64,000 bases of DNA from Bacillus sp. V3-13 (lineage in GTDB: Bacteria; Bacillota; Bacilli; Bacillales; Cytobacillaceae). Numbering within the stretch: position 1 is the stretch's first letter; each line of letters begins with the position of its first letter. The stretch lies in the NCBI RefSeq assembly GCF_002860165.1, contig NZ_PGUZ01000001.1:1-64000 (forward strand), in the 5' to 3' direction. Below, piece by piece: positions 56,365 to 64,000 of the stretch. A program made the position numbers and the translations under genes. Below the pieces are notes generated by a model. That model made no database searches. It worked only from the letters and a program-made list of their open reading frames with translations, and was not told the origin of the DNA.

Positions 56365-57787
56365 GGCTTACCGATGGACATACCTATTCCTGGTCGCTGT
56401 GCTGCTGATGATCGCGGGCTGCTCTGCCAATGAGGAAGCCGCTGTTTCCACCGATGGGCAGAAGACCGGATTGTCGAAAGACGAAATCAGCAATGAAGCA
56501 TTCAAAGACTTGTTTCCGCTTCAGTACGACAGCTATATGAAAAATAAGAAACAGGAAGATACGAAATACAGCGGATCTGTTAAACGAAGTAAGTTTGATC
56601 ATGACAAAGAGCCATACTTGCCAATCCTCTTTAACGGATATGGCTTTGCGACTGAATATAATGAGGACCGCGGCCACATCTACGCAAATGAGGATATCCG
56701 TGCCGTTGCCCGGATTACCGACAAGTCAATTGGATCTTGTTTAACGTGCAAGTCAACTGCGGTTCCGCAGATGATTGAAGAAATGGGCGACGACTATTGG
56801 AATGGCAATTTTAATAAGGATATTTGGCCGAAAGCAGAAGCAATGGGGCATTCGCCGATCGGCTGCTCTGACTGCCACGATCCTGAAACAATGGATCTCC
56901 GCATTACCCGGCCAAACTTTATAAAAGGAATGGAATCTCAAGGAATTGATATGTCCAATCCTACGAAAAACGAGATGCGCAGCTATGTTTGCGGGCAATG
57001 TCACGTTGAATACTATTTTGCTGCTGAAAACGGAGAAGTTACATTCCCGTGGGCAAACGGCTTTAAACCGGAAGATATGTTTGAATACTATCAAACGACC
57101 GCAAAAGAAAATGGCTTTGAAAAAGACTGGGTTCATAATGTATCCGGTACAGCAATGCTGAAAGCACAGCATCCTGAATTTGAAACTCATCTCGAAGGGC
57201 CGCATGGCAAGGCCGGGGTCAGCTGTGCAGATTGCCACATGCCATATGAGCGTGTTGATGGAAAGAAGAAAATCAGTTCCCACTGGTGGCAATCACCGCT
57301 TAAAACGATGGATCAATCATGTGCCACCTGCCACAGCAACCGCGATACGGATGACTTAAAGGATCGTGTCACCGGCATTCAGGATACCCATATGGAAGCA
57401 CTCCACGATGCTGAAGGGGTCTCAATCACAGCCCATTATTATGTCAATAAAATGATAGGGTCGGGTGTCAGTGCGGACAAAGTGAAGCAGGCCCAGGAGC
57501 ACGTTCGCAAGGGACAATGGTTCTGGGATATTGTAGCCGCTGAAAATTCAGCCGGTTTCCATAATCCACAAGGGGCCATGGATTCCTTAAGAATGTCGAT
57601 GGATGAATCGAACGAAGCGATTCGAATTGCAACTGAGGAGCTTGTGAAAAAAGGCATTAACCTCGATGAATTAAACACAGAGATAGAAAAAGCGAAGAAG
57701 GCTGTTTTTGAAGAAAAAGACAACTTCAAGAAGAAAGAGCATGCGATCAACAGCTTTTTCCCTGGACAACAGCCGCCTTCAAAATAA
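56357..57787 (+). CDS. nrfA: pentahaem cytochrome c nitrite reductase (ammonia-forming)
   Basis: 476 aa. Reduces nitrite to ammonium with six electrons on the outer face of the membrane. The signal ends in a lipobox (Cys22), so it is a lipoprotein. Haem 1 has the special CLTCK (128-132); the others are CSDCH, CGQCH, CADCH and CATCH. Active-site Arg115, Tyr219 and His272 are in place. KAQH before the His is the calcium-dependent (KxQH) form rather than KxRH. With NrfH it supports nitrite respiration. Confidence 0.96.
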   Translation: MARAYRWTYLFLVAVLLMIAGCSANEEAAVSTDGQKTGLSKDEISNEAFKDLFPLQYDSYMKNKKQEDTKYSGSVKRSKFDHDKEPYLPILFNGYGFATEYNEDRGHIYANEDIRAVARITDKSIGSCLTCKSTAVPQMIEEMGDDYWNGNFNKDIWPKAEAMGHSPIGCSDCHDPETMDLRITRPNFIKGMESQGIDMSNPTKNEMRSYVCGQCHVEYYFAAENGEVTFPWANGFKPEDMFEYYQTTAKENGFEKDWVHNVSGTAMLKAQHPEFETHLEGPHGKAGVSCADCHMPYERVDGKKKISSHWWQSPLKTMDQSCATCHSNRDTDDLKDRVTGIQDTHMEALHDAEGVSITAHYYVNKMIGSGVSADKVKQAQEHVRKGQWFWDIVAAENSAGFHNPQGAMDSLRMSMDESNEAIRIATEELVKKGINLDELNTEIEKAKKAVFEEKDNFKKKEHAINSFFPGQQPPSK

Positions 57788-57794
57788 TGTAACC

Positions 57795-57836
57795 AAAGAA
57801 AACACTGTATAAAACTTATTTATACGGTGTTTTCTT
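57795..57836 (+). terminator. terminator of nrfA (bidirectional)
   Basis: A long inverted repeat, AAAGAAAACAC...GTGTTTTCTT, with an inner stem GTATAAA/TTTATAC. On the minus strand it follows directly after the stop codon of the small ORF at 57835-57972. Confidence 0.88.
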
Positions 57837-57972
57837 ATATACTGGCAAATTCCAAGGATGCTGTCAATGCGGATTCGAAATTATTGATAAGCTTTAAAAG
57901 AAACTCATCGACAGTCTTGTTGAAAAGATCTGTTTCTTCTAGAAACGGGCAGTGGCAGCACCATTCCTGCAT
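57835..57972 (-). pseudogene. possible 3' remnant of a gene, 45 codons
   Basis: An open frame reads MQEWCCHCPFLEETDLFNKT and continues as an amphipathic helix to a stop that abuts a terminator. The ATG has no spaced ribosome binding site, and a stop codon lies just upstream where the tandem repeats begin. This looks like the tail of a gene whose front was lost to the repeat array, or a very small gene with three clustered Cys. Confidence 0.35.
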
Positions 57973-57975
57973 CCC

Positions 57976-58858
57976 CCAGCTAATTTACACAATTTTGTCG
58001 TTCATTACTTGATGAAGGACATTCCCCAAGATAAATCACACATTTTTGTCCTTCGTCACCTGGATCAGGACTTTTCCCAAGGTAAATCACACATTTTTGT
58101 CCTTCATTGCCTGGATGAAGGACATTTCCTGAGATAAATCACACAATTTTGTCTTTCATTACCTGGATGAAGGACATTTCCTAAGGTAATTCACACAATT
58201 TTGTCTTTCATTACCTGGATGAAGGACATTTCCTCAGATAAATCACACAATTTTGTCTTTCATTACCTGGATGAAGGACATTTCCTCAGATAAATCACAC
58301 AATTTTGTCTTTCATTGCCTGGATGAAGGACATTTCCTAAGGTAATTCACACAATTTTGTCTTTCATTACCTGGATGAAGGACATTTCCTGAGATAAATC
58401 ACACAATTTTGTCTTTCATTACCTGGATGAAGGACATTTCCTGAAATAAATCACACAATTTTGTCTTTCATTGCCTGGATGAAGGACATTTCCTAAGGTA
58501 ATTCACACAATTTTGTCTTTCATTGCCTGGATGAAGGACATTTCCTCAGATAATTCACACAATTTTGTCTTTCATTACCTGGATGAAAGACATTTCCTAA
58601 GGTAATTCACACAATTTTGTCTTTCATTACCTGGATGAAGGACATTTCCTAAGGTAATTCACACAATTTTGTCTTTCATTACCTGGATGAAGGACATTTC
58701 CTCAGATAAATCACACAATTTTGTCTTTCATTGCCTGGATGAAGGACATTTCCTAAGGTAATTCACACAATTTTGTCTTTCATTACCTGGATGAAGGACT
58801 TTTCTAAGTTAAATCACACAATGTTGTCCTTCGCTACCTGGATGAGGGACTTTTGATA
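57976..58858 (+). repeat. array of about 17 tandem 52-bp repeats
   Basis: Units begin about 57985 and recur every 51-52 bp to 58815 (I counted 17 starts of CACAC/TACAC). Each has CACACAATTTTGTC, then TTCAT-TACCTGG-ATGAA and GGACATTTCCT. The arms TGTCCTTCAT and ATGAAGGACA form a 10-bp stem with a seven-base loop, with a G-T pair in most units. Linkers are of two main kinds, CTAAGGTAATT and CTCAGATAAAT. No spacers, so not CRISPR. Non-coding. Confidence 0.92.
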
Positions 58859-58955
58859 ATTCAAAAATGGGTGTGAAAATATATTGCGCAGTTTCCAAAA
58901 AAGCACTAGAATTATTTTGGTGTTCGAAATACTTTTAGGAAAAGGAGCGTTTTTC

Positions 58956-60143
58956 ATGCCGCGTCCATTATGGCTTCTCGTGATCGGAATGGCAGTGAAT
59001 GTAACAGGCTCTTCTTTTTTATGGCCTTTAAATGCGATCTATATTCATGACCATTTAGGCAAATCCCTGTCGGTAGCCGGAATTGTGCTGATGCTCAACT
59101 CAGCGGCAAGCGTGGCCGGGAATTTATACGGCGGCAATCTTTTTGATAAAATTGGCGGCTATAAATCGATCCTTCTTGGCATTGTTATAACCGTTTTGTC
59201 TTTAATCGGCTTAACGTTTTTTCATACCTGGATTTTTTATGTGGTCTTTTTAACAATAATCGGCTTTGGCTCGGGGATTGTCTTTCCATCGATGTATGCG
59301 ATGGCCGGTTCTGTTTGGAAAGAAGGGGGACGAAGGGCGTTTAATTCGATTTATGTTGCGCAAAACCTGGGTGTTGCGGTCGGGGCAGCCCTTGGCGGCC
59401 TCGTCGCATCTTATTCGTTTCAACTGATTTTCCTCGCTAATGCGCTCATGTACATCGTCTTTTTACTAATTGCCGTTTTTGGCTATAAAGGAATTAAAGC
59501 TGATCCAGCGGCGCAAACAACGATTCTGAATGAAAATAGTCCAGTCAGAAGCCATGCAAAGCTGTATGCTTTGTTGATTTTGTGTGCGGGCTATTTATTA
59601 TGCTGGGTCGGGTATGTACAATGGCAGTCGACGATTGCTGCCTATACACAGGAAATCAATATTTCATTGGAGCAATACAGCTTCTTGTGGACGATCAATG
59701 GTGCACTGATCGTGATTGCACAACCGCTTATGAATAAAATGGTTAAACACTTTGCAAAGACGCTAAAGTCGCAAATCATCATCGGTATCCTTATTTTTAT
59801 TATTTCGTTCATTGTCGCTTCCGGAGCAGGACGATTTACGGTTTTTGCAGCTGCGATGGTGATATTAACTGTCGGAGAAATGCTGATTTGGCCGGCTGTC
59901 CCGACGATTGCCAATGACCTCGCGCCAAAAGGGCGGGAAGGCTTTTACCAGGGAGTCGTCAACAGCACGGCAACCGGCGGCAGAATGATCGGTCCATTGC
60001 TCGGCGGAATATTGGCAGACTTATATGGGATGCCGATCCTGTTTGCCGTTCTGATCGGCTTATTCGTCATCGCTATTTTCACAACGATTATATATGATCG
60101 TAAAATTAAGGAAACAAAAGATTTGGCGGTAAACGCCTCTTAG
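58956..60143 (+). CDS. MFS transporter
   Basis: 395 aa with 12 membrane segments. The start was set at the ATG after AAAGGAGC, with eight codons of basic/aromatic lead (MPRPLWLL); the longer frame begins just after the tandem repeats without a site. The motif-A loop between segments two and three reads GGNLFDKIGGYKS. Resembles drug-efflux MFS proteins of Bacillus. Substrate unknown. Monocistronic. Confidence 0.87.
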   Translation: MPRPLWLLVIGMAVNVTGSSFLWPLNAIYIHDHLGKSLSVAGIVLMLNSAASVAGNLYGGNLFDKIGGYKSILLGIVITVLSLIGLTFFHTWIFYVVFLTIIGFGSGIVFPSMYAMAGSVWKEGGRRAFNSIYVAQNLGVAVGAALGGLVASYSFQLIFLANALMYIVFLLIAVFGYKGIKADPAAQTTILNENSPVRSHAKLYALLILCAGYLLCWVGYVQWQSTIAAYTQEINISLEQYSFLWTINGALIVIAQPLMNKMVKHFAKTLKSQIIIGILIFIISFIVASGAGRFTVFAAAMVILTVGEMLIWPAVPTIANDLAPKGREGFYQGVVNSTATGGRMIGPLLGGILADLYGMPILFAVLIGLFVIAIFTTIIYDRKIKETKDLAVNAS

Positions 60144-60157
60144 TAGTGCAAAATTGG

Positions 60158-60195
60158 GCCACCTACCGGAATTTTGATTCCAGGTGGCTAATTTA
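60158..60195 (+). terminator. hairpin after the MFS gene
   Basis: GCCACCT pairs with AGGTGGC around a 17-base loop, then TAATTTATT. Confidence 0.65.
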
Positions 60196-60370
60196 TTGGA
60201 TAAAGCGACAATAAAGATGTCGATAGTATTCCAGTTGGCGGTATATTTAAAAAGATATTCGAAAGAGTTGATGCCCTCTGAACGATCTCCGGTTGACCGC
60301 CCAGTTTCGATTTCGTTTTCGGAAAAATGTGATAAAATAAAGTCATCATTCATAAGTAGGGGGAGGCTGC

Positions 60371-61732
60371 ATGAAGCAACCATTGCTGGAGCTCCCGGTT
60401 GATATTATTGAAACGATAATTGAAAACGCTTTCGGTTCGCTTGTTGTCGTCGATCGGGAAGGCAAAATCATTTATATTAATAGAAAGTATTGCGAGTTTT
60501 TGGAGGTCGACCGTGATGAAGTGCTCGGCAAGCACGTCACAGACGTAATCGAAAACTCAAGGATGCATATTGTAGCCGAAACAGGCAAAGAGGAAATTGC
60601 CGATCTGCAGTATATTCGGGGTAATTATATGATAGCCAACCGTGTGCCGATCTTCTCGAATGGAGAAGTAATCGGCGCATTTGGGACGGTGTTTTTTCGG
60701 GATACCTATGAATGGATGCAAATGAACAGCCATGTGAAGAGCTTGTTGACGAAAATTCATTCGTACATCCAGGAAATCGACAGCGGTGTAAAATACAGCC
60801 TCGACGATATTTTGGGAGAGTCCGAGCAGATTCGCAGTTTAAAAGAAAAAGTGAAAATGGTCGCTTCAAGCGATATATCGGTGCTGATAAGAGGTGAGAG
60901 CGGAACAGGGAAAGAATTATTTGCCCACAGCATCCATCGGCTTAGTGCCCGGAGCCACAAGCCGTTCGTCAAAATTAACTGTGCAGCAATCCCTGAACAA
61001 TTGCTGGAGTCGGAATTGTTCGGCTATGAAGAAGGGGCATTTACCGGCGCGAAAAAAGGCGGGAAAAAGGGAAAATTCCAGCTCGCTGACGGGGGTACGC
61101 TGTTCCTTGACGAAATTGGCGACATGCCTGCCAATATGCAGGTAAAGCTGCTGAGAACTTTGCAGGAACAAGAAATAGAACCAGTCGGCTCCACAAAACC
61201 GTTGTCCGTCGATGTCAGAATTATTGCGGCAACCAATCGCCCGCTCGAAAAAATGCTCGCCGAAAAAAGGTTTCGTGAGGACTTATTTTACCGGATAAAT
61301 GTCATTCCGTTTATGATCCCGCCGCTGCGTGAAAGAATGGACGATCTTCCTGAATTAACCGATTTTTTTATAAAAAAGATCACCAGGAAATCTGGAAAAC
61401 GGATTACGGGAATCGACGCCCGGGTTGTCCGGCTGCTGAACAGCTACAGCTGGCCCGGCAATATCCGCGAACTGGAAAATGTAATTGAGGCGTCAGTGTA
61501 CTTGTCGAACAGTGAAACGATTACTATGGACGCGTTGCCGGATTATTTAACAAACTCGTCTGTTTATCCGCTCGGTGAGAAAAAGCTGAAGGAAATTCTT
61601 GAAGAGACGGAAAAGCTCGTGTTAGAACAAAGCCTTGCAAAATATCGGCAGGATAAACTGCTTGCAGCCAGAGCGCTTGGAATCAGTAAATCGACCTTTT
61701 ATGAAAAATTGCATAAGTATGGCTTGTTGTAG
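60371..61732 (+). CDS. PAS-AAA+ sigma-54-dependent activator
   Basis: 453 aa. PAS domain (about 12-115), AAA+ domain with Walker A GESGTGKE (175-182), GAFTGA loop (222-227) that contacts sigma-54, Walker B GGTLFLDEIGD, and a C-terminal Fis-type helix-turn-helix (ARALGISKSTFYEKL). No receiver domain, so it probably senses a small ligand or redox state by PAS. It lies directly before a sigma-54 promoter for the scoAB operon, so that is its likely target. AGGGGGAGG precedes the ATG. Confidence 0.94.
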   Translation: MKQPLLELPVDIIETIIENAFGSLVVVDREGKIIYINRKYCEFLEVDRDEVLGKHVTDVIENSRMHIVAETGKEEIADLQYIRGNYMIANRVPIFSNGEVIGAFGTVFFRDTYEWMQMNSHVKSLLTKIHSYIQEIDSGVKYSLDDILGESEQIRSLKEKVKMVASSDISVLIRGESGTGKELFAHSIHRLSARSHKPFVKINCAAIPEQLLESELFGYEEGAFTGAKKGGKKGKFQLADGGTLFLDEIGDMPANMQVKLLRTLQEQEIEPVGSTKPLSVDVRIIAATNRPLEKMLAEKRFREDLFYRINVIPFMIPPLRERMDDLPELTDFFIKKITRKSGKRITGIDARVVRLLNSYSWPGNIRELENVIEASVYLSNSETITMDALPDYLTNSSVYPLGEKKLKEILEETEKLVLEQSLAKYRQDKLLAARALGISKSTFYEKLHKYGLL

Positions 61733-61773
61733 TCCGAAAGTTCGGAAATGATTCCGGATTTTCGGACTTCTTT
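61732..61773 (+). terminator. terminator of the activator gene
   Basis: GTCCGAAA pairs with TTTCGGAC over an inner stem TTCGGAA/TTCCGGA, followed by a pyrimidine run. It also contains two of the TCCG-N6-CGGA palindromes. Confidence 0.7.
61733..61766 (+). promoter_or_regulatory. two TCCG-N6-CGGA palindromes, distal activator sites
   Basis: TCCGAAAGTTCGGA (61733-61746, a perfect palindrome) and TCCGGATTTTCGGA (61753-61766) lie exactly 20 bp apart, two helical turns. Candidate upstream activator sites for the PAS-AAA+ protein; they overlap its terminator. Confidence 0.5.
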
Positions 61774-61886
61774 TCTTTCTAGTAAGTTTACCGCAAAAAT
61801 AAGGCTGAAACATGTTACGAAATACACTGGTTGTTTACTATCAATTTTCTGATCTATGAAACTAGCATGGCTAACTTGCCTAAGAG

Positions 61887-61900
61887 TCCGAATTTCCGGA
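61887..61900 (+). promoter_or_regulatory. TCCG-N6-CGGA palindrome, proximal activator site
   Basis: TCCGAATTTCCGGA, third copy of the motif, centred about 73 bp upstream of the -12 element. Confidence 0.5.
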
Positions 61901-61951
61901 AAAATGTTCACAAAAAATTCAGAAAATCAAGGAGGGGCACAGTTTTATATT

Positions 61952-61968
61952 TTGGCACACTTCTTGCA
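61952..61968 (+). promoter_or_regulatory. sigma-54 (-24/-12) promoter of scoAB
   Basis: TTGGCAC-N5-TTGCA fits the sigma-54 consensus (TGGCAC-N5-TTGC) exactly. The start of transcription would be near 61980, about 25 bp before scoA. Confidence 0.9.
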
Positions 61969-62005
61969 TCTACAATAATGACTAACAAGAAAAGGAGGGT
62001 GTCAA

Positions 62006-62698
62006 TTGAAAAAAATCTACGGGAGTGCTGCCGAGGCAATATCGCAAATCCATGACGGTGCAACATTGATGGTCGGCGGTTTCGGGTTAGTCGGAATTCC
62101 GGAACAGCTGATTCTGGCACTCGTGGAAAAAGGGACAAAAGAACTGACAGTTATTTCGAACAATTGCGGAGTCGACGACTGGGGGCTGGGCTTGCTTTTA
62201 AAAAACAAGCAAATCAAGAAAATGGTCGGTTCATATGTCGGTGAAAACAAGGAGTTTGAAAGACAAGTTTTAGCCGGGGAAATTGAGGTTGAACTGAATC
62301 CGCAGGGCACGCTTGCAGAAAGAATCCGGGCTGGCGGAGCAGGGATTCCGGCATTCTTTACACCGGCCGGAGTCGGAACAGTGATCTCAGAGAACAAAGA
62401 GGTCAGAAAATTTAATGGGAAGGAATACGTACTCGAAACGGCCTTGAAAGCAGACTTCAGCTTAGTCAGGGCGGCCTATGGAGATGAAGCAGGCAACCTG
62501 ATCTACAATAAAACAGCCCGCAACTTCAATCCGATGATGGCTGCTGCCGGCAAGATCACGATTGCCGAGGTGGAAAATTTGCTGCCAATCGGTGAATTAA
62601 ACCCCGATCATATCCACACGCCTGGAATTTATGTGCAGGGACTGTTAATGGCCCGCCAGGAAAAGCGGATTGAACGGTTAACAACGAGATCGGTGTAA
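62006..62698 (+). CDS. scoA: 3-oxoacid CoA-transferase subunit A
   Basis: 230 aa, CoA-transferase family I alpha subunit, with the N-terminal [16 protein letters not shown] start preceded by AAGGAGG. With ScoB it moves CoA from succinyl-CoA (or acetyl-CoA) to acetoacetate or a similar acid. In other bacteria ato-type genes are also under a sigma-54 activator. Substrate cannot be told from sequence. Confidence 0.92.
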   Translation: MKKIYGSAAEAISQIHDGATLMVGGFGLVGIPEQLILALVEKGTKELTVISNNCGVDDWGLGLLLKNKQIKKMVGSYVGENKEFERQVLAGEIEVELNPQGTLAERIRAGGAGIPAFFTPAGVGTVISENKEVRKFNGKEYVLETALKADFSLVRAAYGDEAGNLIYNKTARNFNPMMAAAGKITIAEVENLLPIGELNPDHIHTPGIYVQGLLMARQEKRIERLTTRSV

Positions 62699-62711
62699 AG
62701 GAGGGAAATCG

Positions 62712-63368
62712 ATGGAGCTGCGTGAAAGAATTGCACGAAGAGCAGAAATGGAGATTAACGATGGCGATTATGTAAATCTCGGGATCGGCATGCCGACGCT
62801 TGTCGCGAACTATATTCATGAGAGCAAGCAGGTTGTGCTGCAGTCGGAAAACGGCCTTCTCGGCATTGGTCCATATCCGGCCGAGGATGAAGTAGACCCT
62901 GATCTCATCAATGCTGGAAAAGAAACGGTTACCGCGATTAAGGGAGCTTCATATTTTGATAGCGCTGAATCGTTCGCGATGATTCGTGGCGGCCATATTG
63001 ATGTGGCGATTTTGGGAGGCATGCAAGTATCCGAAAATGGCGATCTCGCCAACTGGATGATTCCCGGCAAGATGATTAAAGGAATGGGCGGCGCGATGGA
63101 TCTTGTCCACGGTGCCAAAAAAATCATCGTCATCATGGAGCATGTTTCAAAAAATGGTGATCCGAAAATTGTAAACGCTTGCAGTTTGCCGCTGACAGGG
63201 AAAGGAGTTGTTCAGCGAATTATTACGGAACGTGCCGTAATCGATGTAACAGACAAAGGGCTAAAGCTTATCGAAGTGTTTGACGGCTTTACGATTGATG
63301 AGGTGCAAAAGTCAACAGAACCAACACTTATTATAGAAGAAGTAAAAACAGGGGTAACTGTGCAATAA
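62712..63368 (+). CDS. scoB: 3-oxoacid CoA-transferase subunit B
   Basis: 218 aa, beta subunit. The catalytic Glu is Glu46 in [21 protein letters not shown] precedes the ATG by seven bases; 13 bp after scoA. Confidence 0.93.
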   Translation: MELRERIARRAEMEINDGDYVNLGIGMPTLVANYIHESKQVVLQSENGLLGIGPYPAEDEVDPDLINAGKETVTAIKGASYFDSAESFAMIRGGHIDVAILGGMQVSENGDLANWMIPGKMIKGMGGAMDLVHGAKKIIVIMEHVSKNGDPKIVNACSLPLTGKGVVQRIITERAVIDVTDKGLKLIEVFDGFTIDEVQKSTEPTLIIEEVKTGVTVQ

Positions 63369-63404
63369 TTTTGTAATCATTCACTTTTGCAAGGGGGAAG
63401 AGAA

Positions 63405-64000
63405 ATGCTTAGCATGATTGGATTAATAGGTGGTCTGGCTTTATTGATCTGGTTGACAATGCGCGGGATGAACCTGCTTGTCGTCGGTCCGCTGTCTGCC
63501 TTGTTTGTCGCGGTTTTGAGCGGGATGCCATTGTTTCCACAGCTGGTCGAAGAAGGTGCCGAGAACTTCGTCAGCAATTATATGGCCGGTTTTTCTGGAT
63601 TTGTTACATCGTGGTATTTAATGTTCCTGCTTGGAGCGATTTTCGGAAAAGTAATGGAGGAAAGCGGCGCGGCAGACAGTGTATCCCGTTATATTGTAAA
63701 TAAACTCGGCATGAAATATGCCGTCATCGCGGTGGTCGCAGCATGTGCGATTTTAACTTATGGCGGAGTAAGCTTGTTCGTTGTTGCCTTCTCTGTCTAT
63801 CCAATGGCGCTTAGCCTGTTTAAGCAGGCTGATCTTCCAAGGCGCTTTATTCCCGGGGCACTGGCCTTTGGATCGGTTACGTTCACAATGACTTCTGCAG
63901 GATCACCGGAGATCCAAAACTGGATTCCAATTGAATTTTTGGGAACCTCTCCATATGCGGGATGGGAAGTAAGCTTAATAGTCGCCATCTTTATGATTAT
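63405..64000 (+). CDS. GntP-family permease, 3' end outside the window
   Basis: The first 198 codons read as a polytopic membrane protein beginning MLSMIGLIGGLALLIWLTMRG and running off the window. AAGGGGGAAG precedes the ATG. It resembles GntP/short-chain acid permeases, which often sit with CoA-transferase genes and bring in the acid the transferase activates. Here acetoacetate, 3-hydroxybutyrate or a short fatty acid is plausible. Confidence 0.8.
   Translation, partial: MLSMIGLIGGLALLIWLTMRGMNLLVVGPLSALFVAVLSGMPLFPQLVEEGAENFVSNYMAGFSGFVTSWYLMFLLGAIFGKVMEESGAADSVSRYIVNKLGMKYAVIAVVAACAILTYGGVSLFVVAFSVYPMALSLFKQADLPRRFIPGALAFGSVTFTMTSAGSPEIQNWIPIEFLGTSPYAGWEVSLIVAIFMI

Noticed and set aside
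57827-58137. Open frames of about 61 codons at the start of the tandem repeats
   Set aside because: They arise from the repeats, have no ribosome binding site and no family resemblance.
57976-58858. CRISPR array
   Set aside because: Units are directly adjacent, with no variable spacers between repeats, and no cas genes are nearby. It is a tandem repeat.

Overview
The window looks like a chromosomal segment of a low-to-mid GC Bacillaceae bacterium, a relative of Bacillus in the broad sense. Three things support this. The tRNA cluster follows the gene order of the Bacillus subtilis trnB operon. Starts use strong AGGAGG-type ribosome binding sites with many TTG and GTG codons. Long blocks keep B. 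subtilis gene order (glgBCDAP, menFDHBEC, and ythAB-ytiB-ytjA-luxS-dps-ytkD-ytlDCA-ytmAB-pckA-metK-asnB-ytoA-ytpAB-ytqBA). The species cannot be named from this sequence alone.

Layout. Positions 1-1800 hold the 3' part of an rRNA-linked tRNA operon with 14 tRNAs (the first cut by the window edge). Three of these tRNAs are each preceded by a copy of their own 5' part, carried through to the same D-arm GAGCA and followed by inserted DNA. Positions 1.8-5.2 kb hold an SGNH hydrolase, cardiolipin synthase and a metallophosphoesterase. Positions 5.7-13.7 kb are a complete glycogen operon. Positions 14.6-23.4 kb are the menaquinone genes: menA, and divergently menFDHBEC. Positions 23.5-26.2 kb hold a small DUF1540 gene and a bd-type quinol oxidase (ythAB type). 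Positions 26.4-28.3 kb hold a zinc-binding lipoprotein with a Zur-like operator and a beta-carbonic anhydrase. Positions 28.3-46.6 kb are conserved housekeeping genes, including luxS, dps, an ABC importer, pckA with CcpN-like sites, metK behind a SAM riboswitch, asnB, and the ytpB sesquarterpene synthase. Positions 46.8-48 kb hold two tiny genes, a Bacillaceae intergenic repeat and an Hsp20 gene.

The most interesting block is 48.1-57.8 kb: a Ccm-type (System I) cytochrome c maturation operon running straight into nrfH and nrfA, the pentaheme nitrite reductase that makes ammonium. Bacilli normally use ResBC (System II). The CcmE here is the Cys type (CxxxY) rather than the His type. The CcmH-like protein has one cysteine instead of CxxC, and the CcmI function appears split over two small membrane proteins. 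A 43-aa CcmD and an uncharacterised secreted or anchored protein are also encoded. Two CRP/FNR-like palindromes lie upstream, the nearer also fitting a Rex site. Together with the menaquinone genes and the quinol oxidase, the window carries both the electron carrier and alternative terminal reductases for low-oxygen growth.

Downstream of nrfA is an array of about 17 tandem 52-bp repeats, each able to form a stem-loop, abutting a small reverse-strand ORF that may be a gene remnant. After an MFS transporter comes a sigma-54 module: a PAS-AAA+ activator, a -24/-12 promoter, three TCCG-N6-CGGA palindromes as candidate activator sites, then CoA-transferase genes scoA and scoB and the start of a GntP-type permease that runs off the window.
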